From assembly GCA_025084515.1 (NCBI GenBank), contig JAJAGP010000764.1, forward strand, positions 62,001 through 126,000: a stretch of 64,000 nucleotides of DNA, in the 5' to 3' direction. The position numbers were made by a program, and so were the translations under genes. The notes beneath the pieces were generated by a model. That model was not told the DNA's origin. It worked only from the letters and a program-made list of their open reading frames with translations, and ran no database searches. This stretch comes from Ancistrus triradiatus (lineage: Eukaryota; Chordata; Actinopteri; Siluriformes; Loricariidae). The first letter of the stretch is position 1, and each line of letters opens with the position of its first letter. This document shows, piece after piece, positions 23,272-34,175 of this stretch.

Positions 23272-24941
23272 CACAATGGTGCTTGAAAGTTTTGTGAACC
23301 CTTTTAGAAGTTTACTCTGTATGTCCGACATAAATATGACCTAAATATCATCAGATTTTTACACAGAGCTCCTAAAAGTTAGATAAAAAGAGCCCAGTTA
23401 AACAAATGAGACCCAAATATTTATACTTGGTCATTTATTATTGAGGACAAATGACCTAATATTACAAATTAGTGAGTGGCAAAGTAATGTGAACTCTTGG
23501 ATTAGTAGTTTAATATTTGAAATTAGGTGAAATTAGTCAGGTGTTTTTTTCAATCAAATGGGAGACAATCAGGTTTGTAGTGAGTGGGCACAGCCTGTTT
23601 TATAAATTTAAGAACTGGGATTTATCAAAGTCTGCTCTCAATTCACAACACATGTTTTGTGGAAGTGTATCATGGCACGAACACTAGGAAAGTTCTGAGG
23701 AGCTCAGAACGTGTTGTTGATGCTCATCAGGCTGGAAAAGGTTACAAAACCATAATCTAAAGAGTTTGGACTCCACCACCCCTCCCACAGTCAGAAAGAT
23801 TGTGTACAAATAGAGGAAATTTCACGACATTGTTACCCCTCCCCAGAGTGGTCGACCAACAAACGATCACTCCAGGAGCAGGCGTGTAATAGGTTGGCGA
23901 GGTCACAAAGCACCCCAGGGATAACTTCTAAGCAACTGAAGGCCTCTCCTCTCAAAATTGGCTAATGTTAATGTTCATCGAGTCCACCATCAGAAGATCA
24001 TAGAACAACAATGGCATGCATTGGCAGGGTTGCAAGGAGAAACTTCACTGCTCTCCAAAAAGAACATTTGCCTGCTCGTCTGCAGTTTGCTAAAGATATG
24101 TGGAGCCAGGAAGGCTATTGGAAGAATGTTTTTTGTGGACGGATAAGACCAAATAGAACTTTTGGTTTAAAAGAAAAAAGCGCTATGTTTGGACAAAAAG
24201 GAAACACTGCATTTAGCATAAGACACCTTAATCCCATCTGTGAAAACCTGAACCAATGTGAGTGTAGTGGTCATGGTTTGGGCCTGTTTTGCTGCATCTG
24301 GACTCAGACGGCTTGCTATTATTGATAGTTAGAACAATGATGCTGAATTTATCAGAGAATTCTAAAGGAAAATGTCAGGACATCTGTCCATGAACTGAAT
24401 CTCAAGAGAAGGTGGGTCATGCAGCAAGACAACGACCGTAGCACACACAAGCTTTTCTCTACAAAGGAATGGTTAAAGAAGAATAAAGTTAATGTTTTGG
24501 AATGGCCAGGTCAAGTCCTGACCTTAAATTCCAATAGAAATGTTTGAAGTGAGCAGCTAATGTGAGAAAAACCCAGCCAACATCCCAGAAGCTGAAGCTG
24601 TTCTGTACGGAGGAATGGGCTAAAAATTCCTCCAGCCGGTGGTGCAGGACTGATCAACAGTTCCAGGAAACGTCTAGCTGCAGTTATTGCTGCACAGGGG
24701 GGTCACACCAGATAGTGAAAGCAAAGGTTCACATACTTTTGCCACTCACTAATATGTAATATTGGATCATTTTCCTCAATAAATAAATGACAAAGTCTAA
24801 CATTTTTTGTCTCATTTGTTTAACTGGGTTCTCTTTATCTACTTTTAGGACTTGTGTGAAAATCTGATGATGTTTTGGGTCATATTTATGCAGAAATATA
24901 GAAAATTCTAATGGGTTCACAAACTTTCAAGCACCACTGTT
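23272..24941 (+). mobile_element. Full-length Tc1 family B element, nested
   Basis: About 1670 bp. The left end is cacaatggtgcttgaaag and the right end is ctttcaagcaccactgtt, inverted repeats of each other. The left flank is TA (23270-23271); the right TA is mutated. The transposase lies between them on the plus strand. A truncated relative lies at 12543-13205. Confidence 0.88.
23672..24762 (+). pseudogene. Tc1 family B transposase, inactivated
   Basis: Opens with MARTLGKF then a stop and frameshifts. HQAGKGYKT-like HTH sequence follows near 23730, RSGRPT-like near 23850 and KLANVNVH-like near 23960. Later pieces are RRNFTALQKEHLPARLQFAKD (24035-24095), RRWVMQQDND near 24410-24435 and FCTEEWAK with GGSHQIVKAKVHILLPLTNM at the C-terminus. 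All parts of a Tc1 transposase are present in order, but many stops and frame changes rule out function. Confidence 0.85.
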
Positions 24942-25062
24942 TTATGCAATGACAAATCCAAGATTGAAATATTTGGGTCCAGTTGTCGACAATGTTATAT
25001 ATGGTCATTATACCATTACTAAAACATCAAATATAATGGTGGCCTAAGACTTTTGTATAGTA

Positions 25063-26699
25063 CAGTACTGTTACAATTTATTGATTACAATTACAATTAG
25101 ATACTATGCACTTCATTCTTGTCAGTTGAATTTAGACCTATTCAATGACGTTGCGCATTTTCTTTGAATTATTTCATGCTGATAAGATCCCAGGACCTGA
25201 GGGACACCAAGCCACCTGAGACTGTAGTTATTTACTGAATATTAAGTAATAAATTAATTCTCTTTTAAACTTATATTATCCACTCATTGTTGTTTAGCGG
25301 GTTTCAAACGTGTCAATTCCAGGAAGCAAAAAAAGTGATTAATTCTGATTAATGCATAAATATATGAAATATTTTAATCATAAGACAGTGCTACTTTAAA
25401 CTTCAAGGTATTTTAGCAATATAATTTGCTGGAGCGTGTTAAGTTTGTTCCCTGCATATGCTGTGTTTTCACATTCTGTGTTTCCTATAAAATCCGCAAA
25501 ACAAACAATCTGAATAGCAAGCACTAAGAAATATCTAATTAAGTCACTTTCTTGAGTTGGATTTGACAGATGATGGCACTTGTTCAGACAGGAGCAATGA
25601 GCTCATTCATTTTTGCGTGTCCTCTATGAATTCACCATGCCTCTGATGGATACGAACACGACTGACTTCATATTGAGCCCTGTAATAATATACTATTACG
25701 GACCTGAACATGAGTGCAGCTTTTACTCGCACTAAGAAGCTGTATCCCTTCATTACACACAACCGTGGGCCATAACATTAATCTGCTTTGCACATGTTAG
25801 CTTTGTGGGTTCAGCCTCATCAGCTTGCCAGAGCTTCTAATCATACTCTAGCTTGGTGGCCATTAACCACAGTGTAACTTAAAAGCATCATGAAAACTAG
25901 CCTGGATCTGAACAACCATTTTGGCCATCAGGATTCTCAGGATTCTGTAATTTCCCCGTTCTTTTTTTTCCGAGGTGTGGGCTCTTGGATATGATTTGAT
26001 TCGTTGCATGCTTGACCCTAAAGTTTTGCTCGTGTGCTTGGTCAAAAGTATTAGTGACATTTCTGTCACTACAAGGGATAAACAATGTTTTTTTAAGAGG
26101 TGCAGGGTGAAATAAAAATGACATGTTTTTCCTGTTATGTACAACTTTGTCCAACTTAATTTAGATGCCCATCTGTGCACAAACATTGTGAAGATTATTT
26201 GTGTGTCTGCAGTCTTGCGCAAAACTTTGGGCACCCTGGGCAAATTGCATGTTTGTTAAAAAGAACCTTTGCAGAAAACAACTTAAAATATAGCATATTT
26301 CTGCAGGGTTTTGCAAATGTTTGGAGGCACCTTTTCAGGTGTTTTGTCTCTCTTGTAAATGTTTCAGTTTCAGAAATATGCCACGCCATACTTTTTGCTT
26401 ATGGATTATTTTCTTAATTCGTGTTTATTTCTCTAATAGTTGAAATAAAATATAGATGGGGTTGAATATTTCCATGGACATAAAGTAACCGGCAGTGCCA
26501 GTATCTAATGGTGCCAAGTATCTAGAGGATTGTGATCTTATCTTGTAGGCATGGTCTTGGGCTGCCAGTCCACATCGCTCAATGTTTCGGTTCAGGTTAC
26601 TATTCCATTGTGCCTCTTGTCTTGTGTGGACACACCCAAACCAGGCACGGCCGGATTTGAATCTGGATCACTGTGGTGAGCTAGAGAATTGGCCAGTCT
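25063..26699. other. Intronic sequence, mostly unassigned
   Basis: Holds the candidate block 25540-25860 and, at about 26205-26240, a Tc1-end-like stretch (gtcttgcgcaaaactttggg) without a partner. A 126-codon minus-strand frame at 25863-26243 has no recognisable domain. Confidence 0.35.
25540..25860. promoter_or_regulatory. Candidate conserved non-coding block
   Basis: Non-repetitive sequence of balanced composition with motifs such as tgatggcacttgttc and ggccataacattaatc. It differs in texture from the surrounding transposon relics. This is an inference from texture only. Confidence 0.15.
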
Positions 26700-26897
26700 G
26701 TGGTGGTTCTTACGTGGTTAAGCGTGCTGGGACTGTTTGATGACAAGAAGGTTCAAGTCACAATCTCTGCCAAGCTGGCACTGTTGGGTAACTTGAGCAA
26801 GACATTTAACCCCACACCACTTGTTGGACTGTAAGATTGTACCAGTTTGTAAAGTCGCTCTGGTAAGGGCAATCTGCTATATGGATAAATGTAAATC
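26700..26897 (+). repeat. tRNA-derived SINE
   Basis: Diverged head with B-box-like ggttcaagtcac, then ctgccaagctggcactgttg, ttgagcaagacatttaac and a tail gtaaagtcgctctggtaagg ending in ataaatgtaaat. The order matches the complete minus-strand copy at 49904-50109. Confidence 0.7.
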
Positions 26898-27250
26898 ATC
26901 TAGGAGGTGTGGAGCCTGTCCAGATATCACTGGGTACAATCAGAGTTGAACACCCTGGACAGGGAGGCCAGTCAATCGCAGTGTTTCGTATTTGCACCAG
27001 GATGACTTCATGTTTACAAGCCGACGACTGGGCTTCATACCTCCAAGCCACAAGAGCTGCTATAATGGAAAAGCTGATATATTAATTCATGTTAGTACCG
27101 TTTTTCAATCAATCATCCTGGTGTGGGTCACAGTGGGTCTGGAGCACATCCCAGAAAGACTGGGTGCAATGGTAAAAACAAATACACCCTGGACAGGGGA
27201 ACCAATACACCGCAGGGCATCCCACACACAACACACAGCGGTTAGGGCTC
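26898..27250 (-). repeat. Two interspersed repeat pieces (family E-like, inverted)
   Basis: Both 26898-27000 and 27115-27245 contain the sequence types ctggagcacatcccagaaag and acaccctggacagggg, as in 18540-18665. They are in the same orientation and probably derive from separate or duplicated insertions. Confidence 0.45.
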
Positions 27251-27324
27251 TCTTGTTACTAATTGGAAAGTTTGACATCAAATAACTGCTCTGCCAAGCT
27301 GCCATTGTTGGCCTCCTATGCAAG

Positions 27325-28190
27325 AAGTCAATTCAAGTCAGATCTATTATATAGCGCTTTTTACAATGGAGCATTGTCTCAAGCAACTTTTACAAGTTTA
27401 GTTTATCTCCTCTAATAACTACGTCCAATCCCAATCCCAAATTGAAAGCAAGCCTAGAGCGACAGAGGCAAGGAAAACTCCCTGGGAGTTCATAGGAAGA
27501 AACCTTGGGAGGACCAAGACTCAAAAAGGGACCCAACCTCCTTGGGCGGCGTAGAATGATAAATCAAAGAGCGAAACTAAAGTCAATGAGTCAAAGTTCG
27601 AATAAATGTGAAGTATGCACATCCGCAATAAGTGGCCCGGGTATGGTGGGGCTGGAGCTGATGACGGAAGCAGCTTGAGTGAAGCTGCAGCGGATGAACA
27701 TCAGGTGTGGGGCTTTAACTGCCGGAACACAGCTCGGAGAGAAAACAGAAAATGTAATTAGTTATGGATTAAGAGCACAGTGTCTAAACAATCACTGATG
27801 CCATGTCAAGCAATGATTCCAAAAGTGTAGCATGAAACCCCCCGGCAGCATTAGCTATAGCAGCATAGCTAGAAAGAGGAGAACCTGGTAGGTAACATAG
27901 CCAAAGGATCCATGAGACATTGGCAACCCCACGGGAGGCCAGAAGACAGCAACCCAACGTCTCTGATCACCATAAGACTCTTTGACTATGAACCCCCAGC
28001 TCTGCCCTTATTCTAAGGCAAGGATTGCACGCCACCCTTTTATCAGATAGTGCTGGCTCAGTTGGTTTACTGGCTTCGCTAATTTTGCTAATTTGACGTT
28101 TAAGAGCTGCCATTGTTTCAATCACCTTTGAAGCAAGACTCTTACCATTCAAACGTTTTAGTTTATTGGAACGATCTGCTGAATGCTACA
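27325..28190 (-). repeat. LINE 3' UTR and tail
   Basis: Minus-strand copy starting at the (AAGTC)-type tail at 27325-27340, then tatatagcgctttttacaatg, the tail body, and a 3' UTR (cccgggtatggtggggctgg, ggaacacagctcggaga) matching 39768-40239 and 52830-53598 in reverse. It extends to about 28190. It is 5'-truncated, with no reverse-transcriptase sequence. Confidence 0.8.
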
Positions 28191-28439
28191 ACTTGTAATC
28201 ACACCTAGGGCAGCCAGTCCCACCTATGTTAATGGTTTTGGGAAGTAAAGTAAAGAAACTAGAGTAGCCAACATGCTAGTAGACAGTAATTGAGGAAAGG
28301 ACCAAACCTGACTTAAATCTGCATAATCAAATTTGCTCCTAAATTCCATTAATGAAATGTATTTATACAGGTACGTTGACCAAATGGACTTTCTCTGTTA
28401 TTGTATGTAAATATAAAGGTTATTTTTCACAGAAACTGG

Positions 28440-28444
28440 GTGCA
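28440..28444. repeat. Target-site duplication GTGCA (left)
   Basis: Exact 5-bp match to 29524-29528, flanking the LTR element. Confidence 0.8.
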
Positions 28445-29523
28445 TGTCCCAACCTTCGGCTGGAAGCAGGAGACAAACGAGGCCACTGGCTGGTGAGTGT
28501 GGTTTTATTGACAGCACATGAAAGGAAAGGCGAAGGCAAGACGAAGCGGTGAGGCAGTGTGGGACATGTGAATCCGCTGGGACGAGTGAACTGAGTGAGG
28601 GTTAACTGTGTGGGAATGATGTGGGGGAAATTGAGAACAGGTGCGCTTGAATCAGAGCAGGTGCAGCAGCTGGAGGCCGGCGGGCGTGAACGAGTTTCCC
28701 CCCCAAGGAGTCCGAGTCGGAGCTAGGAACCCAATAACGAATCCCCGCGTGCGGTTCCGCCGGGGTTTTCCCCTCGCCGGGCGGACCCCCCGGAGGAGAA
28801 CTGCCAGCAGTTGGGGGCAGGCTGGCAAGCAGAGACGCGATCGGACACCGGCGAGAAGAGCGAGGCAGCTGGTCGAGCGGGTCGCGGAGGGCCAGGCTGG
28901 CAGCGGGGTCGCGCAGGGCATTCTGGCGAGCAGGGGTCGCGAAGGGCAGGCTGGCGAGCGGGGTCCCGCGAAGGGCACAGGAGGCTGGCGAGCGGGGTCG
29001 GCGGAGGGCAGGCTGGCGAGCGGGGTCCGCGGAGGGCAAGGCTGAACGGGGGCGTTGAGTCCACGGCGGCGGGAAGGTGGCAGCGGCTTTGAGAGAACCG
29101 CCAGGGCGAGCCCGTTTGAGCGAGCGGATAAATCCCGCGTCCGAAATCCACGGTACTGCCTCGCGTCCTGACCGCCTCCCAAAGCCGGGCCACGGAAGTT
29201 GGTGATAGCCAACCGTCCTTCGTGGGCTCGCGGCCAGAGCCATAGCCCCTGTCTCCATATCGGCGGATTCAATGTCACGCTCTGTCTGGAAGCAGGAGAC
29301 AAACGCAAGGCCACACTGGCTGGTGAGAGTGTTATTGACACAACATGAAAGGAAAAGGCCGAAGGCCAAGGACGAATCGGTGAGGCAGGGTAGTGACAAA
29401 ATCTGATCCTCGGGGAGAGGTGAACTGAGTGATAAGGGGGTTTAAATAGTTGGGATGATGTGGGAAATGAGGAACAGGTGGCGTGAAGCATGTTCGCGGG
29501 CCGGGAGGCCGGCGGGCGTGACA
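28445..29523 (-). mobile_element. Short non-autonomous LTR retrotransposon (1079 bp)
   Basis: Two direct repeats of about 250 bp flank a GC-rich core. The right LTR (29273-29523) has perfect tgtcacg...cgtgaca ends; the left (28445-28691) is a diverged copy. A 5-bp duplication, GTGCA, lies on both sides. On the minus strand a purine tract (gggggggaaa) lies just before the left LTR, where the polypurine tract of a minus-oriented element should be. The LTR holds a TATA-like tatttaaacccc and a tcaataa signal. The 580-bp core has no reverse transcriptase, protease or integrase, so the copy resembles a TRIM-type derivative. No clear primer-binding site was found. Confidence 0.85.
28860..29045. repeat. 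GC-rich tandem repeat inside the LTR element
   Basis: About five or six imperfect units of 28-40 bp built on gcaggctggcgagcggggtc. It explains long open frames on both strands (up to 313 codons) rich in Arg, Pro, Ala and Gly. Confidence 0.8.
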
Positions 29524-29528
29524 GTGCA
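29524..29528. repeat. Target-site duplication GTGCA (right)
   Basis: Exact copy of 28440-28444. Confidence 0.8.
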
Positions 29529-29530
29529 AA

Positions 29531-29956
29531 ACTAGGGCTGGGCATAATCAAAATGTAATCAGATTCAGAAACATTAACTGATTTATTTTGCATGTCAATA
29601 ATACTTTTTTTAAATTTAATCTTTAAGGCTACAAAAATTGAAAGGATTCAAGAAGATGGAAATAAATAATAAATGACATATCCTACTACTTCAGGAAGGA
29701 TTGGTTGAAATCTTCAATAAACAACCATAAATAGTTAGTCTTTCCTTCTGTTATTTTAAAATCACAACGTTATGCAATTTTTCATAAAAAAAAAAATCCC
29801 AGTTTTAACAATTGAGCATATTTACAGTACAAACCTTTTCTCTGAACTATGAGGGCAGAAGAGCAACAACAAAAAATCAGTTAATTAACTGTAATCGAGT
29901 TAAAATGTTCAGTTCATCATGATAGTGATGTGAGATCATATTGCCTAGCACTACTG
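29531..29956. repeat. Possible DNA transposon relic with inverted ends
   Basis: Starts ctagggctgggcataat and ends with the imperfect inverse, atattgcctagcactact. The interior is AT-rich and non-coding. The 'gggctgggc' ends and length suggest a hAT-like MITE; no clear target duplication is visible. It begins two bases after the LTR element's duplication. Confidence 0.4.
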
Positions 29957-30181
29957 TAGGAAAATGCGTCAGATACCACTGAAAATGCAAGTGGAAAGCT
30001 ACCATGTACATAGCATCCCTAAAACCACTGCATTTTTAATTTATGGAAGCTCACAATAATTATACAAAATACAGTAATATATGGTTCTGACCCTAGGTAG
30101 GGGAAAGCTGTAAAACTTGAGAATAATTTGATGGGCATGACACTTTTTGTTTGACAGAAGACAACAATTCACTGATAGACA

Positions 30182-30640
30182 GTACAGTGGTATGTCGGTT
30201 CTTGAAGTTAATTCGTTCCAGAAGGCTTGTCGAGTGCCGAAAAGGATGAGTACAGAGAAATTTTCCCATAAAGAATAATGTACATTGAATTAATCTCTTC
30301 CAGACCCCCAGAACATCCACACTGTAAAAGGCATTATATGCATTAAGGGAGTTGTATTGTACAGGTGCTCCCTGATTTACAATGGGGAAGCAATTGTATT
30401 GTAAGGAGTTTAATATATGTACTGCATATATCATTGCATAGCCTACCTTAAACATGCTTAAAACACTTTTTGTTGGGTGAAATCATTAACACAAAGTTTA
30501 TTTTATAATAAAGTGTTGAATATCTCATGTAATGTATTGAATAATGTTTTGAAAGTGAAAAATAAAAACAAAATGCTTAGTCCACTGGCAAACTCAGGGT
30601 GATGCTGCTCAGCCTGTGTGGGACTGCACAGTGGTTCTCA
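30182..30640 (+). repeat. Interspersed repeat family C
   Basis: Shares in order ttcgttccagaaggcttgtc, gacccccagaac, ggtgctccctgatttac and tttattttataataaagtg with copies at 56097-56600 and (3' part) 40663-41022. Non-coding. Probably a MITE, but both ends are indistinct. Confidence 0.6.
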
Positions 30641-32320
30641 CTGTTTTCCTTTTGGTTGGCTGCTATCACTAACCTTAGGACTCACGGTGACTTATTTGCA
30701 CTTAAAATACAGTACCGTAGATATAAAAATAAAAAAAAACCTGTACTGAGCAAGAGCTATAGTGAGACTGACAGGTGCTCCTATGTTACGGCTGGAATGG
30801 GTCACGCCTCATATAAGTTTAAGCAAGTGCACCAAGTGCTAAGACAAATTGTTCCATCGAAAACTGAACTCGACAAGTTGTGAGGGGAGTCGACTGTTGA
30901 GGTATGCTTGTATTACCAACAACATGGAAGATCAGCGAGATAAAACAGTGACTCAATGAGTGAATGTGAACCAGTTTATGTAGTTCTAGGTGAGAGAGAA
31001 TATACAGGTAGTAGATGGACAAACAAAGGAGTACTACTTACAATAGGACAGGCACAGACTTACAAACACCATTTACAGATTACATCAGATATTTTGCTTA
31101 ATGAATAACAACAAAAAGAAAAAAAAGAAATGTATGTAAATATATAATAAATATCGTCTAAAATTATAATATCGGACCGAAGCCATATATCGGTAAATAT
31201 CGCCGGCTGATATATCGTGCATGAGTAATTTCTATTATTTTTTTAAGACCTTGGTCATTACAGCGAACTAATTCTGACCATATAGACGTTAAACAGTGCA
31301 TAAAAAAAAACACGCATTACTGTATAAGGTTGGTATCTTGTTACTTTGTAATATAAGCATGGCATGCAACCCAAATGGAAAATAAAATGGAAAACAAATG
31401 GGCATTCGGAAGGTGTTACACCAGAAGTCATTGAAAGGTTTGCTGCAGGATAGCTAAATCACTTGGAGGATAACAGAACCGCCTAGTGTCTATATCGAGC
31501 GTATATATAATCTGAAAAACACTTCCACCTCTGCTCTGGGATGTTTGAAGCTAATATGAGTCATCACACATCACAGGCCCTTGGGTGTGAAATGTAAAGG
31601 ATATATCTGCGTGGTCTGTAAACACGGGTCATAATAAAATGGACTACAAAGACGTTTTGAGTGGGTGAAAGCATTGCATTTACCAACTAGGATTCTTCAA
31701 CCAAAATGGTGCTTACATGACAACATGCAGGGAGGAAACGGTTAAAAGCAGAACAAGCAAGCAGATGGTTTCATTACGGTCACAGAGATTCTGTTGGCCT
31801 TTTTCTTTTTTTTTTAATCAACTTCATCGTTGACCATTTTCATCTTTACGGTACGGTGTGAGACAATCCCTTAATGTTGCGCTGACATTGATTCTGTGAT
31901 AATTAATCAGCCACCAAAGCAGACTAAATGAAGGACTCCAGACTAAATGAAGTTGTTTTTAGGGCTTGACCACACACACAGTTGTTACATGTGGTGGTGA
32001 AAATGATCACAAGAACACGGAGCCAGATGATTGCGAGACAAAGCAAATCTGAGGTCTGGTCATCTGGAAATCAGATTGGTAGAAATTCACAAAGGCCTGC
32101 TGAAGAGGGTCTTTTAAATGAAGGCTCATCGAGAGCCACGCCTGCCATCCTTTCAAAGAGAACTGGATGTTCATCTGTGACTTTTTATTATGTAGTGAAG
32201 GCTTCAAACAATCATTTAAAAATTGATTTAAAGGGTACAAAGAGACGTGTTGAGTGAACACTCGGATTAAAACCCTTCCAGTAGCTTTTAAGTTAAATGC
32301 TTTAAATATGTGCTAAACCT
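30641..32320. other. Intronic sequence, unassigned
   Basis: 1.7 kb. At 31150-31230 there is an atatcgg/cggtaaatatcg stretch of a type often seen in degenerate hAT-like relics. Open frames at 31982-32261 overlap on both strands without a recognisable domain. Confidence 0.3.
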
Positions 32321-32756
32321 CAGTACTGTACAAAAGTCTTAGGACCATATATAATTATTTCCCTGTGTCTTTATTAGAATATAACCAGAAAATAACGGAC
32401 CTATGTATGTAGTATTAATAAATCTGAACAAAAAAACAGCTGTTATGGGCTTGATATTTAGTGTGATCTCCCCTTACACATGACCAACAGTAGCTTCATC
32501 AGGATGCCAGATTGACTCCTACAGTGTGAAGGAGCTTGATCAGGGATGGTCTTTTTGGTAAGGGTGGCAGCCAAAAAAAAAACACTTTTTCAGGGAGGTC
32601 ACAATATATACTGACTTTTGCCTGCAGAAGCCATTTTTACTGAAAATTTTTTTTTGCCTGTACTTTATGTTTGTAAATTGAGAAATAATTGTATGTGATA
32701 ATTACACTACTGCTGAAACAAATCTAATAGTGGCCTAAGATTTTTGCACAGTACTG
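32321..32756. mobile_element. Tc1 family A MITE
   Basis: 436 bp with inverted ends: left cagtactgtacaaaagtctt, right aagatttttgcacagtactg. TA follows the right end. The interior is a short remnant with no transposase frame. Confidence 0.8.
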
Positions 32757-32800
32757 TATGCTCAACACATTTTATTTCCTCTGCCAAATCATAATATATA

Positions 32801-33185
32801 GTACTGTGCAAAAGTCTTAGGCCACCATTCGATTTGTTTTAGCAAAAGTATAATGACCATATATAACACTGTTGAGAGTTAGACCCAAAGATTTTAAACT
32901 TGCATTTGTTACTCCGTAATACTTGTTTCCACTGATCTTTGTTCCAATGTTTGTGAGCTTTAGCACATCTTAGCATCTTCACCCTGTTCCCCTTCCAAAA
33001 AAGTGGTTTCTTGGCTGCTACCATTTCAAAAGACCAAGACCAGCTTTTTCAGACTGTAGAAGGGTCAACTTGGCATCTCGATAAAGTTCCCAGATGCTGC
33101 TGTTGCTCAAGTGTAAGGGTAGATAAATACTGAGTGATTTAGTATTAGATTACCAGATTAAATACTAAATACTGAGAAATAATTA
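32801..33185 (-). mobile_element. Tc1 family A relic with transposase piece
   Basis: Left end gtactgtgcaaaagtcttag. The minus strand 32900-33024 encodes AAKKPLFWKGNRVKM, then KAHKHWNKDQWKQVLRS and FKIFGSN, the middle of a Tc1 transposase. The right end is degenerate at about 33185 and abuts a family D repeat. Confidence 0.75.
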
Positions 33186-33975
33186 CAGGTAAGTGCCGTT
33201 TAACAACCATTCGCTCAACGTCCATTCACTTTAACAACCAAAGTCTTAACTATTATAACAAATTTAATATAGGAAATAAAAATGTAACTGGCTTTCAACT
33301 CTGGATGTTGCAGCTGTAAATAGCTGGTCAAATTAAAAAGGTTTAGTTGATTTATTTTCATGATTATTGATTTACCTAATAAACGGGACATGGGCCTGTT
33401 TGCACACAAGACACCAGGTAGAGACGTGTTGAAATGGAACAGTCTTCTGTACTCTGCTTAACATTACAAGTGCCATGCCGGCTTCACCTTACATTTACCT
33501 AGAAGTGCCAAGCAAACGGTTGTTTTTTAAACCATTGTGACTTCCTACTAGTAAGCATCGCACTGGATTTACTTACTTAATTTTCAAGGGTGATACTGAA
33601 TTGCCTATTCTGGAAATTCGTGTTTCTTCAAAGTGGACTCATTCCCTCTTGGTTGTGTGTGCAGCCAAAAGCAGTGAGGAATGTTGAATTATGTTTATAT
33701 TCCATCGTTTGTGTTTAAACAATAGTTTTGGTTTCTACACTGTTGTGTGTGAGACAGATCGTTAATGTGTTTATAACAAGAAAACCACGGTGTTTGTGGT
33801 ATTTCCATTGAAGAAGTGATACTTGTACATATTGAAACAGTGGGTTTAGGCTTTTCGATGCTGTGTAGATGGTAGCGTTCCACTTGGTATCTCTGATGTA
33901 TTTTACTTAGTGTTTTTGCAAACAGTTTTTCCTTGTGAAAGATACACTTTATATTTACATCACAGTAACACAAGA
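33186..33975 (+). repeat. Interspersed repeat family D
   Basis: Starts gtaagtgccgtttaacaacc and ccattcactttaacaacc, matching 49425-49470, and ends with tttatatttacatcacagtaaca, matching 12390-12425. The middle differs from the other two copies, so copies may be recombinant or truncated. Confidence 0.5.
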
Positions 33976-34056
33976 GTATGTGGACTATAGTAAATGCCCA
34001 GGCTCAACGTCAATTTCAATTGGCTGTAATCACAAATTGTAATGCAGGCATTAAAC

Positions 34057-34089
34057 GGGGGGGGGTTGGGGGGGGGGGGCGTGGGGGGG
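34057..34089 (+). other. Poly-G tract, potential G-quadruplex
   Basis: Runs of 9, 12 and 7 guanines separated by TT and CGT. Four or more G-triplets in register make intramolecular quadruplex formation likely. Such tracts also stall polymerases and are prone to length error in assemblies. Confidence 0.8.
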
Positions 34090-34175
34090 TGTGCTGTAGA
34101 ATTGAAGTGGTACGGCACAGTGGCTGTGGATCAGCCAAGCGGACACATGCTCTCCTGTGATATACAAAATAACTA

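Larger units (their letters stand above)
22993..25062 (-). mobile_element. Tc1 family A relic interrupted by a nested Tc1
   Basis: The left half (22993-23271) carries the family A end and a broken AKKPLF-type transposase region around 23160-23225, then ctggaatgaaagatcagg. The right half (24942-25062) continues with tgcaatgacaaatccaag and ends gtggcctaagacttttg. Joined in thought, the halves match the continuous order at 9480-9633, so the element between them is a later insertion. Confidence 0.8.

Noticed and set aside
25863..26243. 126-codon minus-strand frame as a gene
   Set aside because: No domain, low-complexity Lys/Thr-rich ends and a second overlapping frame. No evidence of splicing or conservation.
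28602..29593. 265- and 313-codon minus-strand frames as a GC-rich gene
   Set aside because: They overlap each other in different frames and cover LTRs and tandem units. Matching LTRs and 5-bp duplications show this is a retroelement.
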